Assembly (NCBI GenBank): GCA_036250195.1
Contig: JAVHZZ010000006.1
Coordinates: 163,239,224 to 163,303,223 of the forward strand
Source of the DNA: Mixophyes australis
Taxonomy: Eukaryota > Chordata > Amphibia > Anura > Limnodynastidae
Reading direction: 5' to 3'
Length of the DNA stretch: 64,000 nt
Positions 12,001 to 22,672 of this stretch are shown in pieces. How positions within the stretch are numbered: position 1 is the first letter of the stretch; each line of letters opens with the position of its first letter. Made by a program: the position numbers and the translations under genes. Under the pieces are notes generated by a model. It did not search any database. It had not been told where the DNA came from and saw nothing but the letters and a program-made list of their open reading frames with translations.

Positions 12001-14280
12001 ACTTTTATGAATCGCACCAATAAATGTACCTGGACTGCGTAGAGGAGTGGGTCACCACAATATATTAAAAACCCTGAACTTTTATGATTCGCACCAATAA
12101 TTGTACCTGGACTGCGTAGAGGAGTGGGTCACCACAATATCTTAAAAACCCTGAACTTTTATGATTCGCACCAATAATTGTACCTGGACTGCGTAGAGGA
12201 GTGGGTCACCACAATATATATTAAAAACCCTGAACTTTTATGAATCGCACCAATAAATGTACCTGGACTGCGTAGAGGAGTGGGTCACCACAATATATAT
12301 TAAAAACCCTGAACTTTTATGAATCGCACCAATAAATGTACCTGGACTGCGTAGAGGAGTGGGTCACCACAATATATTAAAAACCCTGAACTTTTATGAT
12401 TCGCACCAATAATTGTACCTGGACTGCGTAGAGGAGTGGGTCACCACAATATCTTAAAAACCCTGAACTTTTATGATTCGCACCAATAATTGTACCTGGA
12501 CTGCGTAGAGGAGTGGGTCACCACAATATATTAAAAACCCTGAACTTTTATGATTCGCACCAATAATTGTACCTGGACTGCGTAGAGGAGTGGGTCACCA
12601 CAATATCTTAAAAACCCTGAACTTTTATGATTCGCACCAATAATTGTACCTGGACTGCGTAGAGGAGTGGGTCACCACAATATATTAAAAACCCTGAACT
12701 TTTATGATTCCCACCAATAATTGTACCTGGACTGCGTAGAGGAGTGGGTCACCACAATATATATTAAAAACCCTGAACTTTTATGAATCGCACCAATAAA
12801 TGTACCTGGACTGCGTAGAGGAGTGGGTCACCACAATATATATTAAAAACCCTGAACTTTTATGAATCGCACCAATAAATGTACCTGGACTGCGTAGAGG
12901 AGTGGGTCACCACAATATATTAAAAACCCTGAACTTTTATGATTCGCACCAATAATTGTACCTGGACTGCGTAGAGGAGTGGGTCACCACAATATATTAA
13001 AAACCCTGAACTTTTATGATTCGCACCAATAATTGTACCTGGACTGCGTAGAGGAGTGGGTCACCACAATATCTTAAAAACCCTGAACTTTTATGATTCG
13101 CACCAATAATTGTACCTGGACTGCGTAGAGGAGTGGGTCACCACAATATATTAAAAACCCTGAACTTTTATGATTCGCACCAATAATTGTACCTGGACTG
13201 CGTAGAGGAGTGGGTCACCACAATATCTTAAAAACCCTGAACTTTTATGATTCGCACCAATAATTGTACCTGGACTGCGTAGAGGAGTGGGTCACCACAA
13301 TATATTAAAAACCCTGAACTTTTATGATTCGCACCAATAATTGTACCTGGACTGCGTAGAGGAGTGGGTCACCACAATATCTTAAAAACCCTGAACTTTT
13401 ATGATTCGCACCAATAATTGTACCTGGACTGCGTAGAGGAGTGGGTCACCACAATATATTAAAAACCCTGAACTTTTATGATTCGCACCAATAATTGTAC
13501 CTGGACTGCGTAGAGGAGTGGGTCACCACAATATATATTAAAAACCCTGAACTTTTATGAATCGCACCAATAAATGTACCTGGACTGCGTAGAGGAGTGG
13601 GTCACCACAATATATATTAAAAACCCTGAACTTTTATGAATCGCACCAATAAATGTACCTGGACTGCGTAGAGGAGTGGGTCACCACAATATATATTAAA
13701 AACCCTGAACTTTTATGAATCGCACCAATAAATGTACCTGGACTGCGTAGAGGAGTGGGTCACCACAATATATTAAAAACCCTGAACTTTTATGATTCGC
13801 ACCAATAATTGTACCTGGACTGCGTAGAGGAGTGGGTCACCACAATATCTTAAAAACCCTGAACTTTTATGATTCGCACCAATAATTGTACCTGGACTGC
13901 GTAGAGGAGTGGGTCACCACAATATATTAAAAACCCTGAACTTTTATGATTCGCACCAATAATTGTACCTGGACTGCGTAGAGGAGTGGGTCACCACAAT
14001 ATATATTAAAAACCCTGAACTTTTATGAATCGCACCAATAAATGTACCTGGACTGCGTAGAGGAGTGGGTCACCACAATATATATTAAAAACCCTGAACT
14101 TTTATGAATCGCACCAATAAATGTACCTGGACTGCGTAGAGGAGTGGGTCACCACAATATATTAAAAACCCTGAACTTTTATGATTCGCACCAATAATTG
14201 TACCTGGACTGCGTAGAGGAGTGGGTCACCACAATATCTTAAAAACCCTGAACTTTTATGATTCGCACCAATAATTGTAC
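9083..14280 (-). repeat. 77/79-bp minisatellite array, about 67 units
   Basis: Units start CTGGACTGCGTAGAGGAGTG and continue with GGTCACCACAATAT, AAAACCCTGAACTTTTATGA and TCGCACCAATAATTGTAC. Three sub-types recur: type A (79 bp, ATATATATT with GAATCG and AAATG), type B (77 bp, ATATATT with GATTCG) and type C (77 bp, ATATCTT with GATTCG). They follow an ordered pattern that reveals higher-order duplication. Homologous but much shorter arrays are in A2 (42490-43616) and A4 (62830-63725). No protein is encoded. Confidence 0.95.
10087..14280 (-). repeat. Higher-order tandem duplication, two copies of 2,097 bp
   Basis: The order of unit sub-types from unit 14 to unit 40 (10087-12183) is repeated exactly from unit 41 to unit 67 (12184-14280). 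In both it reads AABCBCB AABBCBCBCB AAABCB AABC. Spot checks at an offset of 2,097 bases agree to the base. Only rare private changes were noticed, such as ATATATTTAAAACC in the unit at 10553 and TTCCCACC in the unit at 12650. This points to a recent duplication of a 27-unit block. Confidence 0.85.
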
Positions 14281-14369
14281 CTGGACTGCGTAGAGGAGTG
14301 GGCACTGGGCACCACAATAAAATATATAAAAAACCTTCAACAGATCTGCATTACACTACACATACGGCT

Positions 14370-14440
14370 GCTCCTCCATCCTCTCCATCATATACATGTT
14401 GGAGTTTTAGCGTGTGACAACCTCTTGTTTTTGATAATGT
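14370..14440 (-). pseudogene. Transposase-derived fragment (RWNSTLYML region)
   Basis: On the minus strand this stretch matches the transposase coding segment that reads KQEVVTRWNSTLYMLQRMEE (39225-39288 in A2). The shared words AAACAAGAGGTTGT and AGGATGGAGGAGCAGC are intact. It lies outside the real gene, between the 78-bp and 100-bp arrays. Equivalent fragments are at 42372-42435 and about 46125-46195. It is a duplicated and decayed piece and is not translated as such. Confidence 0.8.
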
Positions 14441-14519
14441 CAGTGCATTTTGAATATTTTTCAATTTGCCCCACACCACTGAATGTACTTTATCTATGAT
14501 ACGCAATACGCATCTATCT

Positions 14520-15235
14520 ATCTTGACTGCGTAGTGTGGTGGCCCCGGTACACAATTTGGTACCGAGGCCACAATATAATTAAAAAACCCTCCACGTGTC
14601 TGAATTCCACCAAACAAGTATCTGGACTGCATAGTGGGGTGGCCCCGGTACCCAATTTGATACCGGGGCCACAATACCTCCTCCAAACATGGTACAGACA
14701 ATTCGTCATTGAGATCCCAGACAGACAGGGTCAAAGTGTTATTGTTTGACTTTGTAAACCCAAAAAACTGTCCCTGTTGCACATAGTTGTGCAATGAAGA
14801 CTGACTTTTTCATTTAAAGGCACGATCTTTCAAGTGTAGTGTTTGTAAGTCTAAGTCATATTATACTTTTGGTAAAATTGGTTTATTTTGTTCCTCTTTA
14901 TGGTAATTAATTAGTAATAGAATTAAAGTAGGAAATAGAATTAAAGTATGAAATAGAATTAAAGTAGGAAATAGAGTGGTATAGAGTTGTAGTGTGGTAT
15001 AGATAGAGTGGTCCACACAATATAATAATAAAACCCTCAACTGGTCTGAATTCCACCAAACAAGTATCTGGACTGCGTAGTGGGGTGGCCCCGGTACACA
15101 ATTTGGTACCGAGGCCACAATATAATTAAAAAATTGGGCATCAACTGTCACCGTTGTTTAATATCTGATACACCTAAATATGGACTGCACAGTGGAGTGG
15201 CCCCGGTAGTAAATTTGGTGCCGGGGCCACAATAC
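14520..15235 (-). repeat. 100-bp palindromic repeats (GTGGCCCCGGTA hairpins) of A1
   Basis: Units contain GTGGCCCCGGTA, about 10 bases of loop, then TACCGGGGCCAC or a one-base variant, followed by the ACTGCGTAGTGGGG frame shared with the 78-bp array. Units are seen at about 14530, 14640, 15085 and 15195. Between them lie short AATTAAAGTAGGAAATAG repeats (14918-14990). In coding orientation a unit begins GGAGGTATTGTGGCCCCGG, nearly the same as the transposase coding sequence at 38590. Confidence 0.85.
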
Positions 15236-15417
15236 CTCCTCCAACTTCCAAGTGTAGTGTTTATAAAGACAGACAGCGTCGAAGTGTTATTAGTTGACTT
15301 TCTTAACCCTAAAATTGTCCCTGTTGCAAATATTCGTGCAATGGACAGTTACTTTTCTATTGAAAGACTCAAGCTTTCAAGTGTAGTGTTTATAAAATAT
15401 AAACAACAATACAGTAG

Positions 15418-15535
15418 TTTTAGAGCACGTCAATACCTCTTGTTTTAAATTATGACACGGCATTTTACTTTTGGTTTAATTTCTTGAATTTTTTTACATT
15501 TGGTTTTACTTTTTGAACATGGCAAACGACTGTTG
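15418..15535 (-). pseudogene. Two further transposase-derived fragments
   Basis: At about 15422-15447 the minus strand reads AAACAAGAGGTATTGACGTG, matching the KQEVVTR coding segment. At 15518-15535 the reverse complement is CAACAGTCGTTTGCCATG, identical to the coding segment for QQSFAM in the transposase (38447-38464 in A2). Both lie downstream of the real gene and in the same orientation. Their order differs from the gene, so they are rearranged relics. Confidence 0.7.
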
Positions 15536-15632
15536 CTTGGTCATATAATGCAAAAAAAAAAGTTCCAAGATGGAATTGTCCTTGGGCCCTCACACCCACC
15601 CTTATGTTGTTGAAATAGGACATGCACACTTT

Positions 15633-15701
15633 AACAAACCAATCATTTCAGCGACAGGGCCTACCAAACAACTTTGGCTGAAATGATTGGTTTGTTTGGG
15701 C
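15633..15701 (-). other. 3' UTR stem-loop of the A-family transposase
   Basis: AACAAACCAATCATTTCAG is followed after about 28 bases by its reverse complement CTGAAATGATTGGTTTGTT. That gives a perfect 19-bp stem roughly 50 bases after the transposase stop codon. The same structure is at 40383-40450 in A2 with a few mismatches, 47042-47106 in A3 and 61333-61400 in A4. It may act in RNA 3' processing or as a DNA hairpin. The role is unknown. Confidence 0.7.
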
Positions 15702-15751
15702 CCCCACACCAAAAAAGCTATTCATCTCTCCCTGTACAGACTAAACAGGCT

Positions 15752-18743
15752 CTACTGAGGCAAGATGTCGTCCTCATCCTCAACCTCTGATTCCTCTCCC
15801 CCTACAGTGTGTACTTCCTCCTCATCACACATTATCAATTCGTCCCCGCTGGACTCCACAACCACAGGTCCCTCTGTAGTATCTGGAGGGCAGTGCTGTA
15901 CTTCATTGAGGAATTGATTATTCATTTTTATAAACATCATTTTTTCAACGTTGTGAGGAAGCAACCTCCTTCGCCGCTCACTGACCAGGTTCCCCGCTGC
16001 ACTAAAAACTCTTTCCGAGTACACACTGGAGGGGGGACAACTCAGGTAAAATAGAGCCAGTTTGTACAGGGGCTTCCAAACTGCCTTTTTTTCCTGCCAG
16101 TAACAATATGGACTGTCTGACATGTCTACTTGGATGGTGTCAGCAAAGTAATCATCCACAATTTTTTCTATTGTGACAGCATCCAATGCAGCGAGAGTAG
16201 ACATGTCTGCAATGGTTGGCAGGTCCTTCAGTCCGGACCAGATGTTATCAGCATCCCCGCCAGTGCCTCTTTTGGGAAAACTGAGCTTTTTCCTCGCAGC
16301 CATAGATGTGGAAGAAAATGAGGGTGGAGCTGTTGGCATGTCACGGTCCTCTTCAGAGGAAAATCTCCTGACCAGCAGGTCTTTGCACCGCTGTAGACTT
16401 GTGTCCGCCGGAAACAGAGACACAACATACGCTTTAAACCGAGGATCGAGCACGGTGGCCAGAATGTATTCCTCTGACTTTAAAAGAGTGACCACCCTCG
16501 GATCCTGGCAAAGCGTACGAAGGGCTACATCCACAAGAGCTACATGCTTGGTGTAATCGCAATGGCTTACCAGCTCCTCCCTCACTTTCTCCAGCTGCTT
16601 CTGCAACAGCCTGATCAGGGGAATGACCTGACTCAAGCTGGCAGTGTCGGAACTGACTTCTCGTGTGGCAAGTTCAAATGGCTGCAGAACCTTGCACAAC
16701 ACGGAAATCAGTCTCCACTGCGCTTGACTGAGGCGCATCCCCACTCCTTTGCCTATGTCGTAGGTGGCTGTGTAGGCCTGAATGGCCTTTTGCTGCTCCT
16801 CCATCCTCTGCAGCATATAGAGGGTGGAGTTCCAGCGCGTCACAACCTCTTGTTTGAGGTGATGGCAGGGCAGGTTCATGCTTTTTTGATGTGCCTCTAG
16901 TCTGCGGTAGGCACTGGCTGAATGCCGAAAGTGTCCAGCAATTTTGCGGGCCACCGCAAGCATCTCCTGCACACCCCTGTCACTCTTGAGGTAATGCTGC
17001 ACCACCAAATTAATGGTGTGGGCAAAACATGGGACGTGCTGGAAATTGCCCATATTTAATGCCCGCACAATGTTACTGGCATTGTCTGACACCACAAATC
17101 CCCATGAGAGTCTAAGTGGGGTAAGCCACTGGGAGATAATTTCCCTCATTTTCTCTAATATGTTGTCAGCGTTGTGCCTCTTATTAAAGCCTGTAATGCA
17201 CAATGTTGCCTGCCTTTGCATGAGCAGCCATTTTGTAGATGCTGCTACTGATGCAGCTGTTGCTGTTGCTGCGGAAGGGGATGCATCTACCCAGTGGGCT
17301 GTCACAGTCATATAGTCCTTCGTTTGCCCAGAACCACTTGTCCACATGTCCGTGGTTAAGTGGACAGTGGGTACAACCGCATTTTTAAGAGCACTGAGGA
17401 CACTTGATCGTACTTCTCTGTACATTTTTGGTATCGCCTGCCTAGTGAAGTGGAATCTCGAGGGGATTTGGTACCGGGGACACAATACCTCCATCAACCC
17501 TCTAAATCCCACTCCACTGATGGCGGACACCGGGCGCACGTCTAACACCAACATTGCAGTTACAGCCGCAGTTATACGCTTTGCAATAGGGTGACTACTA
17601 TCGTATTTGGTAGTCATGGCAAACGACTGTTGGACGGTCAATTGTTTTGTGAAAGACTTAGCGGTCTTACGACTTCCCCTCTGGGAAGATGACCGACTAA
17701 CAGCAGCAACAGCAGCAGTGGCAGTAGTAGGCGTACCGCTGCAGGATTCCTCGGATGAATCCCGTATTGAGGAGGACTCAGTCTGGCTGCTGACTTGGGC
17801 TGCAGGACTGAATCTGATGGAGATTGTGGAGGAAGTTGACGAGGAGGGTGTTGCTGGTGTGTATCCAACTGGACCACGGGATTTAGGTGTCCCTGTACCG
17901 ATGAGGGTCCTAGCCCCAGTTCCTGAACTAACCACTGAACTGGTTATTCAGGTGACGTATAAGGGAGGATGTTCCTAGGTGGGCAAGATCCTTACCCCTG
18001 CTTATTTGAGCTTTACATAAGCTACATATTGCCATACATTGGTTGTCTGGATTTGGATAAAAATAACTCCAGACCGAAGAGGTGCATTTTTTGGTCTTCT
18101 GACCAGGCATGACGATGGGCTTTTTCATCCCATGGACATCAGCTGTTTCCCCCCCTGGTGCCTCATTTACAATAACCACATCACCATCCTCATCATCAAG
18201 TTCCTCCACAGCGCCAGCTACATCATCAATAGCCTCCTCCCGAGCCACCTCTTCCCGTACAGTGATGGGAAGGTCAGGCTTGACAACCACCAACACCCTT
18301 GGACTCGCCTTGGGGATTTGTGATAATTTCTCTTTAGAAGGCAGAGTTGTTTGCTGTTTTGTTGCTGACAGCATAACTCTCTTCAATTTTTTGTAGGGGG
18401 GGGGAGGAGGAGGAGGGCTAAGATCCGTGGGTGAAGCTGAACCACTAGTCATGAACACGGGCCAGGGCCTAAGCCGTTCCTTGCCACTCTGTGTCGTAAA
18501 TGGCATATTGGCAACTTTACGTTTCTCCTCAGATGATTTAAAGTTTCTCTTTTTGCTACTTTTTCTTAACTTGGGCTTTTTGGATTTTACATGCCCGGTA
18601 CTACGAGATTGGGCATCGGGCTTGGAAGACGACGTTGATGGCATTTCATCGTCTATGTCATGACTAGTGGCAGCAGCTTCAGCATTAGGAGGAAGTGGGT
18701 CTTGATCTTTCCCTACTTTATCCTCCAAATTTTTGGTCTCCAT
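15752..18743 (-). pseudogene. BED/hAT transposase, frameshifted copy (A1)
   Basis: This is the same gene as the intact A2 copy (37317-40328), read on the minus strand from an ATG at 18743. Compared with A2, five bases are missing near 17941. The reading frame therefore shifts inside the last part of the BED zinc finger: the RHLNNLH segment becomes RHLNNQFSG and stops. The downstream part stays open from 17935 to 15752. It holds the hAT catalytic-domain motifs (TTDMWTS, VVSDNAS, RWNSTLY) and the C-terminal dimerisation motif YSERVFSAAGN. A1 therefore cannot make a full transposase from one frame. It also lacks the 15-bp in-frame duplication seen in A2. Apart from these differences and scattered substitutions the two genes are very similar. 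Confidence 0.93.
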
Positions 18744-18759
18744 TATATGTAGCACAAGA

Positions 18760-19990
18760 TACTGCAGAATGTGTGAACTTGGTAATATTGCAGTACCAAT
18801 GGACTTATACTGCTGGATTGGTTTTGCAAATTTGGTTATAATTATTATATATTTTTTTTTTTTTAAATTTTTTTTTTTTTTTTACTTTTTTTTTATTTTT
18901 AAAAAACTTGGGAATAGTGGGGAAATAACTATGCCCTTAGAAGCACAGAGCACAGGACACAGCACCACTGGACTGAACAGGACACGGCACAGGACCCAGC
19001 AGCACTACGGAACTCAGCAGGACAGAGCACAGGACACAGCACCACTGGACTGATACTGCAGAATGTGTGAACTTGGTAATATTGCAGTACCAATGGACTT
19101 ATACTGCTGGATTGGTTTTGCAAATTTGGTTATAATTATTATATATATTTTTTTTTTTTTAATTTTTAATTTTTTTTTACTTTTTTTTTATTTTTTAAAA
19201 ACTTGGGAATAGTGGGGAAATAACTATGCCCTTAGAAGCACAGAGCACAGGACACAGCACCACTGGACTGAACAGGACACGGCACAGGACCCAGCAGCAC
19301 TACGGAACTCAGCAGGACAGAGCACAGGACACAGCACCACTGGACTGATACTGCAGAATGTGTGAACTTGGTAATATTGCAGTACCAATGGACTTATAAT
19401 GCTGGATTAGTTTTGCAAATTTGGTTATAATTATTATATATTTTTATTTTTTTTAAATTTTTTATTTTTTTTTACTTTTTTTTTATTTTTTAAAAACTTG
19501 GGAATAATGGGGAAATAACTATGCCCTTAGAAGCACAGAGCACAGGACACAGCACCACTGGACTGAACAGGACACGGCACAGGACCCAGCAGCACTACGG
19601 AACTCAGCAGGACAGAGCACAGGACACAGCACCACTGGACTGATACTGCAGAATGTGTAAACTTTGTAATATTGCAGTACCACTGGACTTTTACTGCTGA
19701 ATGTGTGAACTTGGTAATATTGCAGTACCAATGGGCTTATACTGCAGGATTGGTTGTGCAAATTTTGTGGTAATTAAAAAAAATTAAAGTAGTTTTTGGT
19801 ATTTTTTAAAAAAACTTTTTTTTATTTTTTTAAACACAGGGGAATATTGGGGAAATAACTATGCCCTTAGAAGCACAGAGCACAGGACACAGCACCACTG
19901 GACTGAACAGGACACAGCACAGGACCCAGCAGCACCACTGACCTCAGAAGGACAGAGCACAGCACACAGCACCACTGGACTGATACTGCA
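18760..19990 (-). repeat. About 340-bp tandem repeats upstream of the A1 transposase
   Basis: Units of roughly 290 to 340 bp contain a GCACAGAGCACAGGACACAG-type purine-rich segment, an ACTGCAGAATGTGTGAACTT segment and a run of T/A homopolymers. Three to four copies lie directly upstream of the gene in minus orientation. A2 has the same array at 36000-37300. Repeat-encoded ORFs of about 80 codons appear in each unit and are not genes. Confidence 0.85.
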
Positions 19991-20090
19991 GAACACAGCA
20001 CAGCACAGCACTAAACAGCACAGCACAGAACAGCACAGCACTAAACAGCACAGAACAGCACAGAACTAAACAGCACAGAACTAAACAGCA
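19990..20090 (-). repeat. AGCAC pentanucleotide microsatellite
   Basis: Runs of CAGCA/AGCAC words with interspersed CTAAACAGCACAG units, next to the promoter-like end of A1. Equivalent TGCTG runs are at 35880-35985 (A2) and 58840-58915 (A4). It would lie in the 5' untranslated region if transcription starts at the nearby TATA-like word. Confidence 0.8.
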
Positions 20091-20140
20091 CAGAGGACCA
20101 CCTAACACACCCTCCCTCTACCCTGATCAATGCCCGAGTG

Positions 20141-20189
20141 AAGATGGCGGCGACTAGCGGGGAATTTATAGGATCCGAGTATCGCGAGA
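20141..20189 (-). promoter_or_regulatory. Putative A1 promoter: CGCG element, TATA-like word, YY1-like word
   Basis: On the minus strand the order is ATCTCGCGAT (CGCG element type, 20181-20189 core), CTATAAAT (20164-20171) and GCCGCCATCTT (20141-20151), which matches the YY1 consensus. The same order and spacing are present in A2, A3 and A4. The role as a promoter is inferred from motif identity and position only. Confidence 0.6.
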
Positions 20190-20337
20190 TCCGACAACGG
20201 GATTATGAGTCAGAGCCTCAGTTTCACTTTTGAATTTGGCGCCAATACCCGGATCTGTCTCGGATCCGACTCGGATCCGCAACGTTCGGGTGGGCTCGGA
20301 TTTCATAAATCCGAGTGCGCTCATCCCTAGTTGAAAT

Positions 20338-20428
20338 AACTTCATTGCTTTGCTTTTAGGCAAGGAAGCTTTGATTTTAAGGAAAGAAGCTAACACATAA
20401 ACATTGTACACAGTGGTAACATTTCAAT
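20338..20428. other. Short spacer between hAT A1 and the Harbinger element
   Basis: About 90 bases of AT-rich sequence. It contains the right-hand target duplication of A1 at its left edge and the putative 3-bp target duplication of the Harbinger element (AAT, 20426-20428) at its right edge. No feature is seen inside. Confidence 0.6.
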
Positions 20429-20590
20429 AATACCGCTTTCATACTGCCGCCCCGGCAATATCCCGGGTTTTTCAAGCCGGGTTTTTGCCGGGGCTCGGAG
20501 CGTCCCAGCTCAGAAACACCATTCATACTGCACCTCGGACCCGGGAATTTCCCGGGTTGACCCCATTCATACTGCACAAGTCTGTGCCCT
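20429..20590. repeat. Harbinger left end with iterated terminal motif
   Basis: The motif CATTCATACTGCA or a one-to-two-base variant occurs at the terminus (about 20437-20448) and again near 20520-20533 and 20564-20577. CCCGGG and CCGGG palindromes lie between. The right end (27470-27661) shows the same iteration in mirror orientation. Confidence 0.75.
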
Positions 20591-20872
20591 GGCAATTTGT
20601 GGGAGTCATCACCAGAGCAGTTTTCATTGGCTGAAAAATGGTGATGTCATTGAAAGGTGACTGTTTTTTTGATGCATAAAGATGATGCAAAAGTGGATGG
20701 TGATTGTTTACCACATTACTTTTCATCATGGCCGACGACTCACTTTTGTGTAGCCCAGAGTTCATGTTTACTAGTGTGTTTTTGCTGTTTTATGCAGCAA
20801 ATGAGAGTTTGCTGCAGCTGCTGACACTGCACTCTTGCACAGTCCCAGTTCAGGAGGAGTAAGGCGAAGTTT

Positions 20873-22356
20873 ATGGCACAACAGAAGAAAACTCGGTGTC
20901 TGTATATGTGCAGGAGGAGAGCTTTTCTCAGGGCCAGCATTGCCTCAATTTTGAGATTCAGTGCTGCCAGTAACCGAACCATGCATGCCAGAGAGCGTAG
21001 CCACGGAGAAGCTTTCTGGTCTACTGTGGAAGCGTTTGAGGAACAGCAGTGGATGCAACACTTCAGAATGTCACGTGGGACATTTAACTATGTGCTGGAC
21101 CTTATTACCCCAGCACTTTCCAGGAAGGCCACTAACTTTGGGAAACCTATTCCACAATGTAGGCGCCTTTGTATTGTGTTGTGGTGGTATGCTACCCCTG
21201 GAGAATACCGGACAATCTCCTGCTTGTTTGGAGTGGGGATATCCACGGTGTGCACTCTAGTGCATGAAGTCACCACGGCATTGCTGGAAGCCCTGTATCA
21301 TCGCTTCATCTCCTTACCGCAAGGTCAGCGCCTGGATGATACAATTGCAGGATTCCTGAAACGTGGGTTTCCACAGTGTGCTGGAGCCATAGACGGGGGA
21401 CACATCCCCATCATTGCCCCCACAGACAACCATGCAGATTACTACAACCGCAAAGGCTGGCATTCCATCATTCTGCAGGCTGTGGTTGACCACAACTATT
21501 GGTAAGCATTTTTTATGGGTTTTTTTTATGTGACTGTGCCATGTGTAATGCGTATTGTAAAACATTGCTATATGTATTTTGTTATGTCAGTTTCACAGAT
21601 GTTTTCATCGGCTGGCCTGGACGTTCCCATGACGCCAGAGTTCTAGCAAATTCAGACCTTTACCAAATTACTAAGGAAAGACAAGATGGCTGGCTGTTCC
21701 CTAGAGAGGTAAATATAGGTGTAATGTTGTATGATGTTTTTGTAATTGAAGCTTATATACTATTGTTTGCTATCAATATTGTATGTATTTACTGCCCCTT
21801 TTTATATATAGATGTACCACTTGCAAAATGCATTTTCACCATATAGTACCAAGTGTACTGCGTTATGTGACCAATATTTTTAACATCGTGACGTGAAACT
21901 GCATGTTTTTATTTACAGAAATCTACATTTGTTGATGGTGTGGAGATACCGGTACACATCATTGGGGATGCTGCTTACCCTTTGAGGCGCTGGCTGATGA
22001 GGAGGTTCACTAAGCAACATCGCCTGTCTCAGGAACAGATCCGGTTTACACATACCCTCAGCTCGGCTCGGATGGTGGTGGAAAATGCTTTTGGGCGCTT
22101 GAAAGGACGTTGGCGCTGACTATTGAAGCGCAATGACATTGACACCAAGCTTGTGCCCCACGTGGTTGCTGCTTGCTGTATTTTACATAACATTTGCGAA
22201 ATACAAAAAGAGCAATTTCTACCTGAGTGGAATGTGCAGGAATCTGAAATGCCAGTGCTGTCAGTGGACTCCAGTACTTTTGAAGGAGAGCGCACCAATA
22301 CCTCTGCTGAACTTATTAGGACCACCCTCACTGCCAATTTGACCTCACTTGTTTGA
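20873..22356 (+). pseudogene. PIF/Harbinger DDE transposase, three exons, one internal stop
   Basis: The gene reads from ATG 20873. Exon 1 is 20873-21501 (donor GTAAGC), exon 2 is 21591-21708 (acceptor TATGTCAG, donor GTAAAT) and exon 3 is 21919-22356 (acceptor ATTTACAG). The phases match across both introns and give a 394-codon frame. Catalytic residues expected for the family are present: Asp174 in GAIDGGHIPI, Asp224 in WPGRSHDARV and Glu304 in ENAFGRLKGRW. The frame is interrupted by TGA at 22117-22119 (codon 316), directly after GRLKGRWR where family members usually have Cys. It then continues open for 78 codons with the conserved CCILHNIC motif. A TGC or TGT to TGA change would explain this. 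The encoded truncated protein would keep DDE but lose the C-terminus, so it is probably inactive. Confidence 0.9.
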
Positions 22357-22672
22357 ATGTACTACACAAATGTAAAAGTAAAAAAAAAATGTTTCTTTCA
22401 CATATTGTATTTTGTTTTGTACATATTTCCTCATATGTCTCTTCACAAAAATATAAAATGACACAATACAAAAGTGCTTACTTGCATGTAGAAAAATAAA
22501 TAAATATATACACAAGTAGTAAACATAAGACACAAATGTGCCCAAACAGTAAGTGCAAATTTGCTTTTCACGTAATATGTGAAGCTAACTGCGTGTTTCC
22601 AAAACACACGTAACATACATGATAACAATTAACTGTTAAACATTTGTCCATAAAACATTATTATTACAATTG

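Larger units (their letters stand above)
8767..20329 (-). mobile_element. hAT element A1, 11.6 kb, near-complete copy
   Basis: It begins TAGGGATG and ends CATCCCTA, flanked by perfect 8-bp target duplications GTTGAAAT at 8759-8766 and 20330-20337. In coding (minus) orientation the order is CpG-rich end with promoter words, about 340-bp tandem repeats, a BED/hAT transposase with one frameshift, a 3' stem-loop, palindromic 100-bp repeats, then a 5.2-kb array of 77/79-bp units and a terminal region rich in TTCGGATTT words. The same layout is seen in A2, and most of the transposase is nearly identical to A2, so the two insertions descend from a recent common source. A1 is longer mainly because its terminal array is expanded. 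Confidence 0.95.

Noticed and set aside
9083..14280. Regular 77/79-bp repeats as a CRISPR-like array
   Set aside because: The whole unit repeats and there are no unique spacers. The array lies inside a eukaryotic hAT element with target duplications.
17607..17978. ORFs of 80 to 127 codons antisense to the transposases (also 16173-16556, 39524-39907, 38135-38473)
   Set aside because: Shadows of the real transposase frame. They occur at matching places in A1 and A2 because the coding strand is conserved.
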